64,000 nt of DNA, taken from positions 1 through 64,000 of the forward strand of contig CAWIIX010000018.1 in the NCBI GenBank assembly GCA_963836195.1. Reading direction: 5' to 3'. Source of the DNA: Trebonia sp963836195. GTDB taxonomy: Bacteria; Actinomycetota; Actinomycetes; Streptosporangiales; Streptosporangiaceae. Positions 21,568 through 28,911 of the stretch are shown in pieces (positions within the stretch are counted from its first letter, which is position 1; each line of letters starts with the position of its first letter). A program made the position numbers and the translations under genes. The notes beneath the pieces are model-generated. The model made no database searches. It had not been told where the DNA came from and saw only the letters and a program-made list of their open reading frames with translations.

Positions 21568-21705
21568 TCCCAGCCAAACCACGCCCGCCCGGCGACCACG
21601 CGTCCTCCGCGACGCCTAACCCCCGCCAAGCCACGCTCCGCCCGGCGACCCCGCGTCACCCGCGGGGCTTAACCCGCCACGCGCCCCGCCCGGCGACCCC
21701 CACCC
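21556..21705 (+). repeat. Three tandem ~52-bp copies starting at the permease 3' end
   Basis: Units begin CGCGATGCCTAA (21556), CGCGACGCCTAA (21608) and CGCGGGGCTTAA (21661); periods are 52 and 53 bp. Each carries the stop-codon-like TAA and a CGCCCGGCGACC block. The first unit includes the stop codon of permease copy 3, so the terminal codons and 3' flank were apparently copied in tandem. Confidence 0.8.
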
Positions 21706-21743
21706 CGCCTGACGCCCCGCCCCGCCCCGCCCCGCGTCACCGG

Positions 21744-21760
21744 GATAACAGCAAGAAGCC
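21744..21760 (+). repeat. GATAACAGCAAGAA dispersed 14-mer, copy 3
   Basis: GATAACAGCAAGAAGCC, 33 bp before hairpin H2, between convergent genes. Confidence 0.75.
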
Positions 21761-21793
21761 CCTCGCTGTCTCACTCAGCCCCTCTTCGCCCCA

Positions 21794-21862
21794 ATGATCG
21801 CGAAGGTTTTTTTCATGACGAAGGAAAATCGCCCTATAGCGACAAAAATCCTTCGCGATCAT
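21794..21862. repeat. Long hairpin element H2
   Basis: ATGATCGCGAAGGTTTTTT (21794-21812) is inverted at 21844-21862 with one mismatch in 19. The interior holds TCATGACGAAGG and CTATAGCGAC, colinear with hairpin H1 at 9562. It lies between the convergent permease remnant and the HAD gene, so it may also end transcription. Confidence 0.8.
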
Positions 21863-21872
21863 GGCCAGGCGG

Positions 21873-22529
21873 CTAGGAGAGGGCCTCGATCGTGTGCGGG
21901 GTGAGGACGTTGAGGCTGGGGAGCACCAGGCGGGCGGAGGCGAGGGCGTCTGCGGCCGGCGGGTACTCGGGCCGGGGGATCGCGATCACCGTGAGGCCGG
22001 CCGCCGCGGCCGCGCGCAGCCCGTTGGAGGAGTCCTCCACGGCGGCGCACGCCGTCGGGGCGGCCCCGAGCCGGTCGGCCGCCGCCAGGTAGACGTCCGG
22101 GGCGGGCTTGCCCCGCGGGACCTCCTCGCTCGAGACGACCGCCCCGAACGCGGACCCGAGGTCGGCCGTCGCCAGCACGGTCTCGATCAGCGACCGCGGC
22201 GACGAGCTCGCGACCGCGAGCGGCCACCGCCCCGCCAGCGACCGCACCGCGTCGACCGCGCCCGGCAGCAGCGGCAGGTGCCGCGAGTACTCGACCGCCA
22301 TGGCCTCGATCACCTGCTCCGCGACCTGCTGCGCGGTCAGCCCGGCGATCCCGAGATCGGACGCCAGGTAGGCGGACCACTCGGCGGTGGACATGCCCAT
22401 CAGCCGGTCCTGCGTATCGTCCGCCCAGCGCCCGCCGTGGTCGGCCACGAACCCGCGCCGCACCCGCTCCCAGACCGGCTCGGAGTCGATCAGCACCCCG
22501 TCCATGTCGAATACGACCGCTTCGATCAC
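21873..22529 (-). CDS. HAD phosphatase, beta-phosphoglucomutase-like
   Basis: The protein has 218 residues from GTG 22529 (VIEAVVFDMDGVLIDSEPVW); an in-frame ATG at 22571 would add a poorly conserved 14-residue Gly-rich lead. Motif I is FDMDGVLIDS, motif II ASSSPRSLIE, motif III Lys is in RGKPAPDVY, and motif IV is AVEDSSNG. The small helical cap follows motif I. This subfamily includes sugar-phosphate phosphatases and phosphoglucomutases; the specific substrate is not evident. No linked sugar gene is nearby. Confidence 0.88.
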   Translation of the reverse strand: MIEAVVFDMDGVLIDSEPVWERVRRGFVADHGGRWADDTQDRLMGMSTAEWSAYLASDLGIAGLTAQQVAEQVIEAMAVEYSRHLPLLPGAVDAVRSLAGRWPLAVASSSPRSLIETVLATADLGSAFGAVVSSEEVPRGKPAPDVYLAAADRLGAAPTACAAVEDSSNGLRAAAAAGLTVIAIPRPEYPPAADALASARLVLPSLNVLTPHTIEALS

Positions 22530-22556
22530 GCCGCCCCCCACGCCGCCTCGCCGCTC

Positions 22557-22634
22557 ATGACCGCCGGCCATGATTACCGCCCATGACTCCCGTCCCGTGA
22601 CTACCGTCCGCGACTACCGTCCATGACCGCCGTT
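22557..22634 (+). repeat. Six tandem 13-bp repeats (ATGACTACCGTCC)
   Basis: Units starting at 22557, 22570, 22583, 22597, 22610 and 22623 follow the consensus ATGACTACCGTCC, 13 bp each (one of 14). The array fills the gap between the HAD gene and map, which share a strand. Confidence 0.8.
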
Positions 22635-22639
22635 GCGCG

Positions 22640-23488
22640 CTACGGCAGCGTCAGGATCTCGTGCCCGTCCTCGGTCACCAGGATCGTGTGCTCGAACTGG
22701 GCGGTCCGCTTGCGGTCCCTGGTCACCGCGGTCCAGCCGTCCGGCCAGACGTCGTAGCTGATCGTGCCCAGGGTCAGCATCGGCTCGATGGTGAACGTCA
22801 TGCCGGTCTCGATCGTCAGCGACGCGTCCGGGTCGTCGTAGTGCGGCACGATCAGCCCGGAGTGGAACGTCGTCCCGATCCCGTGCCCGGTGAAGTCGCG
22901 GACGACGCCGTAGCCGAACCGCTTGGCGTAGGACTCGATGACCCGCCCGACGACGTTCAGCGACCGCCCGGGCGCCACCGCCCGGATCCCGCGCATCATC
23001 GCCTCATGGGTCCGCTCGACCAGCAGCCGGGAGTCCTCGGCCACGTCCCCGGCCAGGAAGGTGGCGTTCGTGTCCCCGTGCACGCCGCCGATATAGGCGG
23101 TTATGTCAATGTTGACGATGTCGCCGTCGCTGATCACGGTGTCGTCGGGGATGCCGTGGCAGATGACCTCGTTGAGCGAGGTGCAGAGCGACTTCGGGTA
23201 GCCCCGGTAGCCCAGGGTGGACGGGTACGCCCCGTGGGCGACCAGGAAATCGTGCCCGACCTGGTCCAGGTAGTCGGTGGTGACCCCGGGCCGCACGTTC
23301 CGCCCGACCTCTTCGAGCGCCTGCGCCGCGAGGCGGCAGGCCACCCGCATCCGCGCGATCGTGTCGGCGTCCTTGACGTCGGCCTCGCCGAGCGTCGGCT
23401 GTTTCTTGCCGACGTACTCGGGACGGGTGATGCTGTTGGGGACATGCCGGGTGGGCGAGAGCCGACCCGGGTTGAGCAGAGTGGCCAT
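22640..23488 (-). CDS. map: Methionine aminopeptidase, type I
   Basis: This 282-residue cytosolic metallopeptidase removes the initiator Met from nascent proteins. The five metal ligands of the pita-bread fold are all in place: Asp in VNIDITAY, Asp in GGVHGDTNATF, His in TGHGIGTTFH, Glu in FTIEPML and Glu in FEHTILV. The N-terminal extension (LLNPGRLSPTRHVPNSITRP) is shared with the larger actinobacterial MetAP. ATG 23488 is chosen; ATG 23497 in frame is possible. The start lies about 20 bp from that of the divergent small gene. Confidence 0.95.
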   Translation of the reverse strand: MATLLNPGRLSPTRHVPNSITRPEYVGKKQPTLGEADVKDADTIARMRVACRLAAQALEEVGRNVRPGVTTDYLDQVGHDFLVAHGAYPSTLGYRGYPKSLCTSLNEVICHGIPDDTVISDGDIVNIDITAYIGGVHGDTNATFLAGDVAEDSRLLVERTHEAMMRGIRAVAPGRSLNVVGRVIESYAKRFGYGVVRDFTGHGIGTTFHSGLIVPHYDDPDASLTIETGMTFTIEPMLTLGTISYDVWPDGWTAVTRDRKRTAQFEHTILVTEDGHEILTLP

Positions 23489-23508
23489 GTTTTGCAATTC
23501 TAGTGCGC

Positions 23509-23685
23509 ATGGCGAACATCGGCGAAGAGCAGTGGTACTTCTGCACCCGGCACAACACGGTCGAGCCGGCCGACACCCCGTGCCCGGGCAAGGATCTTCT
23601 CGGCCCGTACCCGACGCGCGAGGAGGCCGCCCACGCGCTCGACAAAGTTAAGGAACGCAACGAGGCCTGGGACGCGCAAGAGTAG
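23509..23685 (+). CDS. Conserved small protein divergent from map
   Basis: This 58-residue protein reads EEQWYFCTRHNTVEPADTPCPGKDLLGPYPTREEAAHALDKVKERN. It has a possible Cys-His...Cys metal site (FCTRH, TPCPG) and then a helical SPOR-like stretch. I recognise it as a small conserved actinobacterial protein often found next to map, of unknown function. ATG 23509 is used; GTG 23503 is also in frame. Confidence 0.75.
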   Translation: MANIGEEQWYFCTRHNTVEPADTPCPGKDLLGPYPTREEAAHALDKVKERNEAWDAQE

Positions 23686-23707
23686 CCGCCAGGGCTACGC
23701 TAGACCC

Positions 23708-24634
23708 GTGAGCAAAGACGACTTGCCGCCGGTAGCGGAAGCCAGGATGGCCGAGATCAGGCGCAGCGGCACCTGGGGGTCGTCCCTTTCCTCCGACGAG
23801 TTCGCGGCCATCCGCTCGGTCGGCTTCGAGCCATCCGGGCAGGTTCTCGGCGCGGCGGTCTACAACATCGGCTATGCCGGCGGTTACGGCTGCCCGGGCG
23901 CGTGGGGCAGCTACGGGCCCCTCGGCTACGGGCCCGCCGCGAGGACCCAGGTGTCGAGCCGGGGCGGCTACGGCTCGTTCGGGCCGCTGGTGCAGACGCT
24001 GTACCAGGCTAGGCGGACGGCGATCAGCCGGATGGTGGCCGAGTGCACCGAGCTCGGCGGGCACGGCGTGGTCGGGGTGCAGCTCACCATCGGCAGCTTC
24101 CCGGCCGGCGGGCTCGAGTTCAAGGCGATCGGCACCGCGATCCACGCCCCCGGCGCGCCGCCGCTCAAGCGCCCGTTCACCTCGGACCTGTCCGGGCAGG
24201 ACTTCGCCAAGCTGGTGCACAGCGGGTGGATGCCGGCCGGGCTGGCGCTCGGCATCTCGATCTCGGCCAGGCACGACGACTGGCGGACGGTCGGCCAGAC
24301 CCGCTGGAGCGCGGGCAACGCCGAGGTCAACGGCTGGACCGAGCTGGTTAACGACGCCCGCCACGACGCCCGGGTCCAGCTGTCGGCGGACGTGAAGCGG
24401 ATCGGCGCCGAGGGCGTGGTCATCGCCGAGATGACCATGCGGGTCCGCGAGCGGGAGTGCCCCGCCCAGGAAGGCGGCCACGATCACGTGGTCGAGACGG
24501 TCAACATCGGCACCGCGATCGTGCGCCTCAGGAATCACAAGGAGCGGACCACTCCGCCGCCCCTCGCCATCATGTCCCTAGACCCCAAGCGCCGCCAGGC
24601 AGCGCGCGTCGACATCGGCCAGAACAGAAGGTAG
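23708..24634 (+). CDS. Double YbjQ-like (heavy-metal-binding fold) protein, diverged
   Basis: This 308-residue protein has two tandem YbjQ/UPF0145-type modules: residues about 20-150 (SLSSDEFAAIRSVGFEPSGQVLGAAVYNIG ... AISRMVAECTELGGHGVVGVQL) and 155-285 (FTSDLSGQDFAKLVHSGWMPAGLALG ... GAEGVVIAEMTM). The fold normally forms rings and was named for possible metal binding. A Gly/Tyr-rich insert (GYAGGYGCPGAWGSYGPLGYG) interrupts the first module. The gene starts at GTG 23708 and is followed after 8 bp by a closer YbjQ homologue, so the two probably form one operon and perhaps a hetero-oligomer (inference). Confidence 0.8.
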   Translation: MSKDDLPPVAEARMAEIRRSGTWGSSLSSDEFAAIRSVGFEPSGQVLGAAVYNIGYAGGYGCPGAWGSYGPLGYGPAARTQVSSRGGYGSFGPLVQTLYQARRTAISRMVAECTELGGHGVVGVQLTIGSFPAGGLEFKAIGTAIHAPGAPPLKRPFTSDLSGQDFAKLVHSGWMPAGLALGISISARHDDWRTVGQTRWSAGNAEVNGWTELVNDARHDARVQLSADVKRIGAEGVVIAEMTMRVRERECPAQEGGHDHVVETVNIGTAIVRLRNHKERTTPPPLAIMSLDPKRRQAARVDIGQNRR

Positions 24635-24642
24635 ACCACGCG

Positions 24643-25485
24643 ATGACGGACCAACAGACCGGAATGAGCATGGCGGGCGTCCCCCAGGACGCGATCAAGC
24701 GGCTCTCCGAACTGCAGCCGGGCAAGGCCGGGTCGATCTTCACCTCCGACCTTTCTGTGAACGAGTTCCTGCTGGTCCGCGAGGCCGGCTTCCGGCCGCT
24801 TGGGCTGGTCCTCGGCACCTCGATTTACCACGTCGGCCTCCAGGTCGGCCGCTGGGGCAAGAACCAGGAGCTCCAGGTGCTCTCCCAGGCGCTGTACCAC
24901 GCCCGGGAGCTGGCGATGACCCGGATGGAGGCCGAGGCGGACGCGCTCGGCGCGGACGGCATCGTCGGCGTCCGCCTCGACGTCGAGATGAAGGAGTTCG
25001 GCAACGATATCGCCGAGTTCATCGCGATCGGCACCGCGGTCAAGGCCGAGCCGAACGCGGGCGGCGGCGGGGTCGACAACTGGCGCAACAACAAGCGCCA
25101 GCCGTTCACCTCCGACCTGTCCGGCCAGGACTTCTGGACCCTGATCAGGGCCGGCTACGCGCCCTTGGGCATGGTCATGGGGAGCTGCGTGTACCACATC
25201 GCCCACCAGCGGATGGGCGCGATGATCGGCAACATCGGCCGCAACGTCGAGATCGAGCAGTTCACCCAGGCCCTCTACGACGCCCGCGAGCTGGCGATGT
25301 CCCGCATGCAGGCCGAGGCCGAGGAGCTGCACGCCGAGGGCATCGTCGGCGTCCAGCTCCGCCAGCACAGCCACACCTGGGGCGCGCACACGACCGAGTT
25401 CTTCGCGATCGGCACCGCCGTCCGCCCGCTCCGCGCCAACCACGTCATCGAGCCCCCGACGATGGTCCTGTCGCTCGACTCCTAG
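24643..25485 (+). CDS. Double YbjQ-like protein
   Basis: This 280-residue protein has two more canonical YbjQ modules, around FTSDLSVNEFLLVREAGFRP...GTSIYHVG and FTSDLSGQDFWTLIRAGYAP...GSCVYHI. Each is followed by ARELAMTRMEAEA and DGIVGVRLDVEM-type segments and FIAIGTAVK. The two modules are clearly homologous to each other and to those of the upstream gene. ATG 24643 follows AGAAGG. No signal peptide is seen. Function unproven. Confidence 0.85.
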   Translation: MTDQQTGMSMAGVPQDAIKRLSELQPGKAGSIFTSDLSVNEFLLVREAGFRPLGLVLGTSIYHVGLQVGRWGKNQELQVLSQALYHARELAMTRMEAEADALGADGIVGVRLDVEMKEFGNDIAEFIAIGTAVKAEPNAGGGGVDNWRNNKRQPFTSDLSGQDFWTLIRAGYAPLGMVMGSCVYHIAHQRMGAMIGNIGRNVEIEQFTQALYDARELAMSRMQAEAEELHAEGIVGVQLRQHSHTWGAHTTEFFAIGTAVRPLRANHVIEPPTMVLSLDS

Positions 25486-25572
25486 GACCGGAAGCCGGGC
25501 CGAATAAGGCGTTCCGCACGGCAAGCAGCCCAAGGGGGTGCGAATCCCGGGTCCGGCGTGCATGCTGAGTAC

Positions 25573-26160
25573 ATGGATGCTGACCAGGTCGCTACGCTCC
25601 GTGCAGTGCTGGCCGGCTCGGGATGGCTGGAGCGGGCCCGGATCTTCGGTCGGGCGCTGCGGACCACGCCCAGGTCGGCCGGCGGGCTGCTCGTCGTGGG
25701 CACCCCCGACTTCGAGCCGTGGCACCTGACCGCGCACCTGGACGACGAGAGCCGCCTGTCCGGCATCGCAGCGCTGGCGCCCACTCTGGTCCGCTGGTCG
25801 CCGCCGCCCGGCGCGCCCCCGCATCTCGCGGTCGGCCTGGCCCGGCTTGAGGCCGCGCGGCGGGGCGAGACGCTCTTCGTCGTCACCGAGGACCGCGCCC
25901 CGGTCCCGCTCCTCGAGCGGGTCAGCGACGCCCGCAAGACCGGCGCCACCATCCTGGCGCTGGACGCTGGCGACGGCGACCCCGAGCTCGACTCGATCGC
26001 CCACGAGGCGCTCGCGGTCCCCGAGTCCCTCTCCTTCGACGCCGGGCAGCACCTGGTCTCGGCCGCGGCCGGGGAGCGGGACGCCGCCGCCGCGGGCAAG
26101 CGCGGCCTGCGCGACCGGCTGGCGCGCCTGCTCGACTCCGTTAGCGGCCCCACCGCGTAA
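25573..26160 (+). CDS. Conserved hypothetical protein downstream of the YbjQ pair
   Basis: This 195-residue soluble alpha/beta protein begins MDADQVATLRAVLAGSGWLERARIFGRALR. It contains GGLLVVGTPDFEPWHLTAHLDDESR and ETLFVVTEDRAPVPLLERVSDARKTGATIL, a Rossmann-like alternation. Similar genes follow YbjQ pairs in other actinobacteria, which suggests a shared role, but I recognise no catalytic motif. ATG 25573 is preferred over GTG 25558. It ends convergently against the ArsR gene. Confidence 0.65.
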   Translation: MDADQVATLRAVLAGSGWLERARIFGRALRTTPRSAGGLLVVGTPDFEPWHLTAHLDDESRLSGIAALAPTLVRWSPPPGAPPHLAVGLARLEAARRGETLFVVTEDRAPVPLLERVSDARKTGATILALDAGDGDPELDSIAHEALAVPESLSFDAGQHLVSAAAGERDAAAAGKRGLRDRLARLLDSVSGPTA

Positions 26161-26517
26161 ACCCGACCGCCACCGTCGTAACGCCACCGGCTGCGCGCCC
26201 TCGTAGGCGGTCACGATCGCGTCGAGCAGGCCCGGGAACCGCGCCTCGAGGTCCTCGTCCCGCAGCGTGGTCCACCGCCGGTTGCCGTCTTCGCGCTGCC
26301 GGATGATCCCGGCCTCGCGCAGCACCCGGAAGTGGTGGGTGAGCGTCGACGGCGCCACCTCGACCGGAAACGTGCCGCAGGCGCGCTCGGGCGACGCGCG
26401 CAGGGTCTGGACGACCGTCATCCGGGTAGGGTCCGAGAGGGCGTGCAGGATGGCCAGCACGGTGAAGTCCTCCGGGGGCGGATGGATGAGCGCCGGCCGG
26501 CGCGGCGAGCTCGGCAT
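26161..26517 (-). CDS. ArsR-family transcriptional regulator, 3' end undefined
   Basis: Residues about 17-95 form a winged helix of the ArsR type (ILHALSDPTRMTVVQTLRAS, STLTHHFRVLREAGIIRQREDGNRRW). There is a possible sensor Cys in ERACGTFP. About 105-120 residues would be normal, but the frame stays open for over 500 further codons antisense to 25573-26160 and the YbjQ gene. The natural stop is therefore missing, probably through a frameshift near 26160-26190; the end given is where homology fades. It is divergent from the quinone oxidoreductase gene and probably represses it through the palindrome in the 80-bp gap. Confidence 0.75.
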
Positions 26518-26542
26518 CTCGCACCTCTCATTCGGCAGTCAT

Positions 26543-26573
26543 CGTACAATCATGATACGACATTCGTTGTACG
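26543..26573. promoter_or_regulatory. Probable ArsR operator between divergent genes
   Basis: CGTACAA (26543-26549) and TTGTACG (26567-26573) are perfect inverted arms, and ATCATGAT (26549-26556) is a second palindrome inside. The site is AT-rich against a GC-rich background and lies between the divergent starts at 26517 and 26598, where autoregulation would be expected. Confidence 0.6.
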
Positions 26574-26597
26574 TCGAACATCGAAATAGGAGCGGCT

Positions 26598-27587
26598 GTG
26601 CAGGCATTGACGATGATCAGGCCGTCGCCGGGAACCGATCAGACCGAGGTTCGCAAGGTCGAAGATCCCCAGCCCGGGCCGGGCGAGGTCACCATCGACG
26701 TGGCCTACGCCGGGATCAACTTCATGGACGTGATGGCCCGCCGGGGCGACCCCGGCTACGCATCCGGCTGGCCCTACACGCCCGGCCTGGAGGTGTCCGG
26801 CACGGTCAGGGAGGTCGGCCCCGGTTTCACCACGCTGGCGGTCGGCCAGCCGGTCGTCGCCTACACCCCCAGCGGCGGCCTGGCCGAGGTGGCGCGGACG
26901 CGGGCCGAGTTCGCGGTGCCGCTGCCGGACCGGGTCGGGCTGCCGGTCGCGGCGGCCGCACCGCTCCTGCTGACGACCGCGCTTCTGCTGCTGACCGACG
27001 CCGCCCGGTTCCGGCCGGGTGACAGCGTGCTCGTCCACGGGGCCAGCGGCGGCATCGGGAGCGCCGTCGCCCGGCTGGTGCCGGCCCTCGGCGGGGGACC
27101 GCGGATCGGCACCGTCGGCCGCCCGGAGAGCGTCAAGGCCGCCCTCGCGAGCGGCTACGACGTGGTCGTGCCCCGGGCCGAGGACGTGGTGGCGGCGGTC
27201 CGCGCGGCCACCAACGGCGTCGGGGCGGACATCGTGCTCGACCCGCAGGGCACCGTCCTGCTCGACACCGACCTCGCCGTCACCGCTCCCGGCGGCCGGA
27301 TCGTGCTGTTCGGCAACGCGGGCGGCGGCGAGCAGGCGGCGCTGCCGCCCGTCGGCCGGCTCATGGGCGGCAACCTCGCGATCGGCGGCTTCAGCATCAC
27401 CCGGCTGTGGGCCGGGGCACCGCATCGCGCCTCGGCCGGCCTGCGCCGGGTCCTCGACCTGATCGCGGACGGCCGCCTGGACATCGCGGTCACCGAGGTC
27501 GGCTCGCTGGCCGAGACGCCCGCCGCGCAGCAGCTGCTGGCCGAGGGCCGGGGCCACGGCAAGTACGTCACCCGGGTCGCCGGCTGA
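26598..27587 (+). CDS. Zinc-independent quinone oxidoreductase (MDR family)
   Basis: This 329-residue medium-chain dehydrogenase/reductase has a GroES-like N-terminus (PGPGEVTIDVAYAGINFMDVM, PYTPGLEVSGTVREVGPG). A Rossmann domain with the NADPH loop LVHGASGGIGSAVARLV follows. The catalytic-zinc Cys/His set of alcohol dehydrogenases is absent, as in quinone oxidoreductases, which reduce quinones or enones with NADPH. It starts at GTG 26598 behind AGGAGCGG and is divergent from the ArsR regulator, suggesting induction by an electrophile (inference). Confidence 0.88.
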   Translation: MQALTMIRPSPGTDQTEVRKVEDPQPGPGEVTIDVAYAGINFMDVMARRGDPGYASGWPYTPGLEVSGTVREVGPGFTTLAVGQPVVAYTPSGGLAEVARTRAEFAVPLPDRVGLPVAAAAPLLLTTALLLLTDAARFRPGDSVLVHGASGGIGSAVARLVPALGGGPRIGTVGRPESVKAALASGYDVVVPRAEDVVAAVRAATNGVGADIVLDPQGTVLLDTDLAVTAPGGRIVLFGNAGGGEQAALPPVGRLMGGNLAIGGFSITRLWAGAPHRASAGLRRVLDLIADGRLDIAVTEVGSLAETPAAQQLLAEGRGHGKYVTRVAG

Positions 27588-27719
27588 TCTCCGGGCCCCG
27601 CTCCTCCGCGAAAGCAACCCGCGAAACCCGCAACGAGCGCAATTCGCCCATGCCACCGCCCGGCCGCCCGCCGCGCAGTGAGAGGATCGAACCGGATCCG
27701 ATGATTGATGGAGGCGTTG

Positions 27720-28703
27720 ATGAAGTTCGCCTGGCTCTGCAGCCACGAGTCTTACCAGCCCGAAGACCTGGTCGAGCAGGCGGTCGCAGCGGAAGCGGCC
27801 GGGTTCGACGCGGTGCTCGGCAGCGACCACTTCCACCCCTGGGTGGACGACACGTCCGCGGCCGGCTTCGTCTGGTCGTGGCTCGGCGCGGTGGCCGTCA
27901 AGACCCAGAACGTGCTGCTCGGGACGGCCGTCACCAGCCCGCTCTTCCACTACAACCCGGGCCTCGTCGCGCAGATGGCCGCGACCGTCGACCGGCTCTC
28001 CGACGGCCGCCTGTGGCTCGGCGTCGGCACCGGCGAGGCCCTGAACGAGCGCCCGCTTGGCTTCCCGTTCCCCGGCTACGGCGAGCGCCAGGCGCGGATG
28101 GAGGAAGCCCTGGAGATCATGCATCGCCTGCTGGCAGGCGAGAAGGTGACCTTCCACGGCGAGTACTACACCACCGAGACCGCGAAGTTGTACTCCCCGC
28201 CCAAGGGTTCCCTGCCCATCCTGATGGCGGCGGGCGGCCCCAAGTCGGCCGCGTTCGCCGGCACCTACGCCGACGGCCTCATCACCAGCGTGAAGGACCC
28301 GGCCGACACCGTCGCCAAGGTGATCGAGCCGTACCGCAAGGCGGCCACCGAGATCGGCAAGAAGCACCGGGTGCTGGCGACCCGCTGGACCGTCCTCGCC
28401 GACGGCCCGGACCAGGCCTGGCAGGCGCTGTCGTCCATGCGCGGCCTGCGCGCCCCCGGCCGCCTCGAGGCCACCGACCCGGCCGAGCTCCGGTTCAAGG
28501 CCGACGAGATGGACCGGGCCGAGGTGCTCAACTCCTACACGGTCGTGCCCGACGCGGCCGGCCTCGTCGAGGCCTACCGCCCCTTGGTCACCGACGTCGG
28601 CGCCGACCTCGTCTCCATCCAGGTCATGTCGGCCGACCCGATGGCGACGATCGAGATGATCGGCAAGGAGGTCCTGCCCCAGCTGCGGGCCCTGACCGGC
28701 TGA
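27720..28703 (+). CDS. F420-dependent LLM-class oxidoreductase (Fgd-like)
   Basis: This 327-residue luciferase-like monooxygenase-fold protein has FAWLCSHESYQPEDLVEQAV, DAVLGSDHFHPWVDD, ATVDRLSDGRLWLGVGTGEALNE and PILMAAGGPKSAAFAGTYADG. The GVGTGEALNE segment and the overall pattern match the F420-dependent glucose-6-phosphate dehydrogenase-like subfamily. It should transfer hydride between F420 and an unknown substrate. ATG 27720 is chosen because GGAGG lies at a good distance; TTG 27705 and ATG 27708 are also in frame. Confidence 0.85.
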   Translation: MKFAWLCSHESYQPEDLVEQAVAAEAAGFDAVLGSDHFHPWVDDTSAAGFVWSWLGAVAVKTQNVLLGTAVTSPLFHYNPGLVAQMAATVDRLSDGRLWLGVGTGEALNERPLGFPFPGYGERQARMEEALEIMHRLLAGEKVTFHGEYYTTETAKLYSPPKGSLPILMAAGGPKSAAFAGTYADGLITSVKDPADTVAKVIEPYRKAATEIGKKHRVLATRWTVLADGPDQAWQALSSMRGLRAPGRLEATDPAELRFKADEMDRAEVLNSYTVVPDAAGLVEAYRPLVTDVGADLVSIQVMSADPMATIEMIGKEVLPQLRALTG

Positions 28704-28728
28704 GCCCGCCCAAAGGCAACACCCTTTC

Positions 28729-28745
28729 TATCGAACGGACCGTTG
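28729..28745 (+). repeat. Dispersed CGAACGGACCGTT element, copy after 28703
   Basis: TATCGAACGGACCGTTG followed by CTTCGCC starts 26 bp after the LLM gene stop. The CTTCGCC extension is shared with the copy at 36632. The rest of the 28704-28911 gap shows no gene. Confidence 0.75.
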
Positions 28746-28911
28746 CTTCGCCCAGCCCCCAACTTCCACCCCCACCCGCGCGGCCCGGGAATCGCGGAGC
28801 ACTCACGCCGCTCACGCATCACCCCCACCACCCGCCTGCCGCCCGATCCTGTCAGCTACGCCACCGACCCCACTAGGCGCGGTCGCTGGCGTAGCCGACA
28901 TGGTCCCGCCG

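Noticed and set aside
25500..25560. Possible tRNA (GGGTGCGAATCCCGG resembles a T arm)
   Set aside because: No matching acceptor, D or anticodon arms can be folded around it; the 5' strand does not pair with GGGTCCGG.
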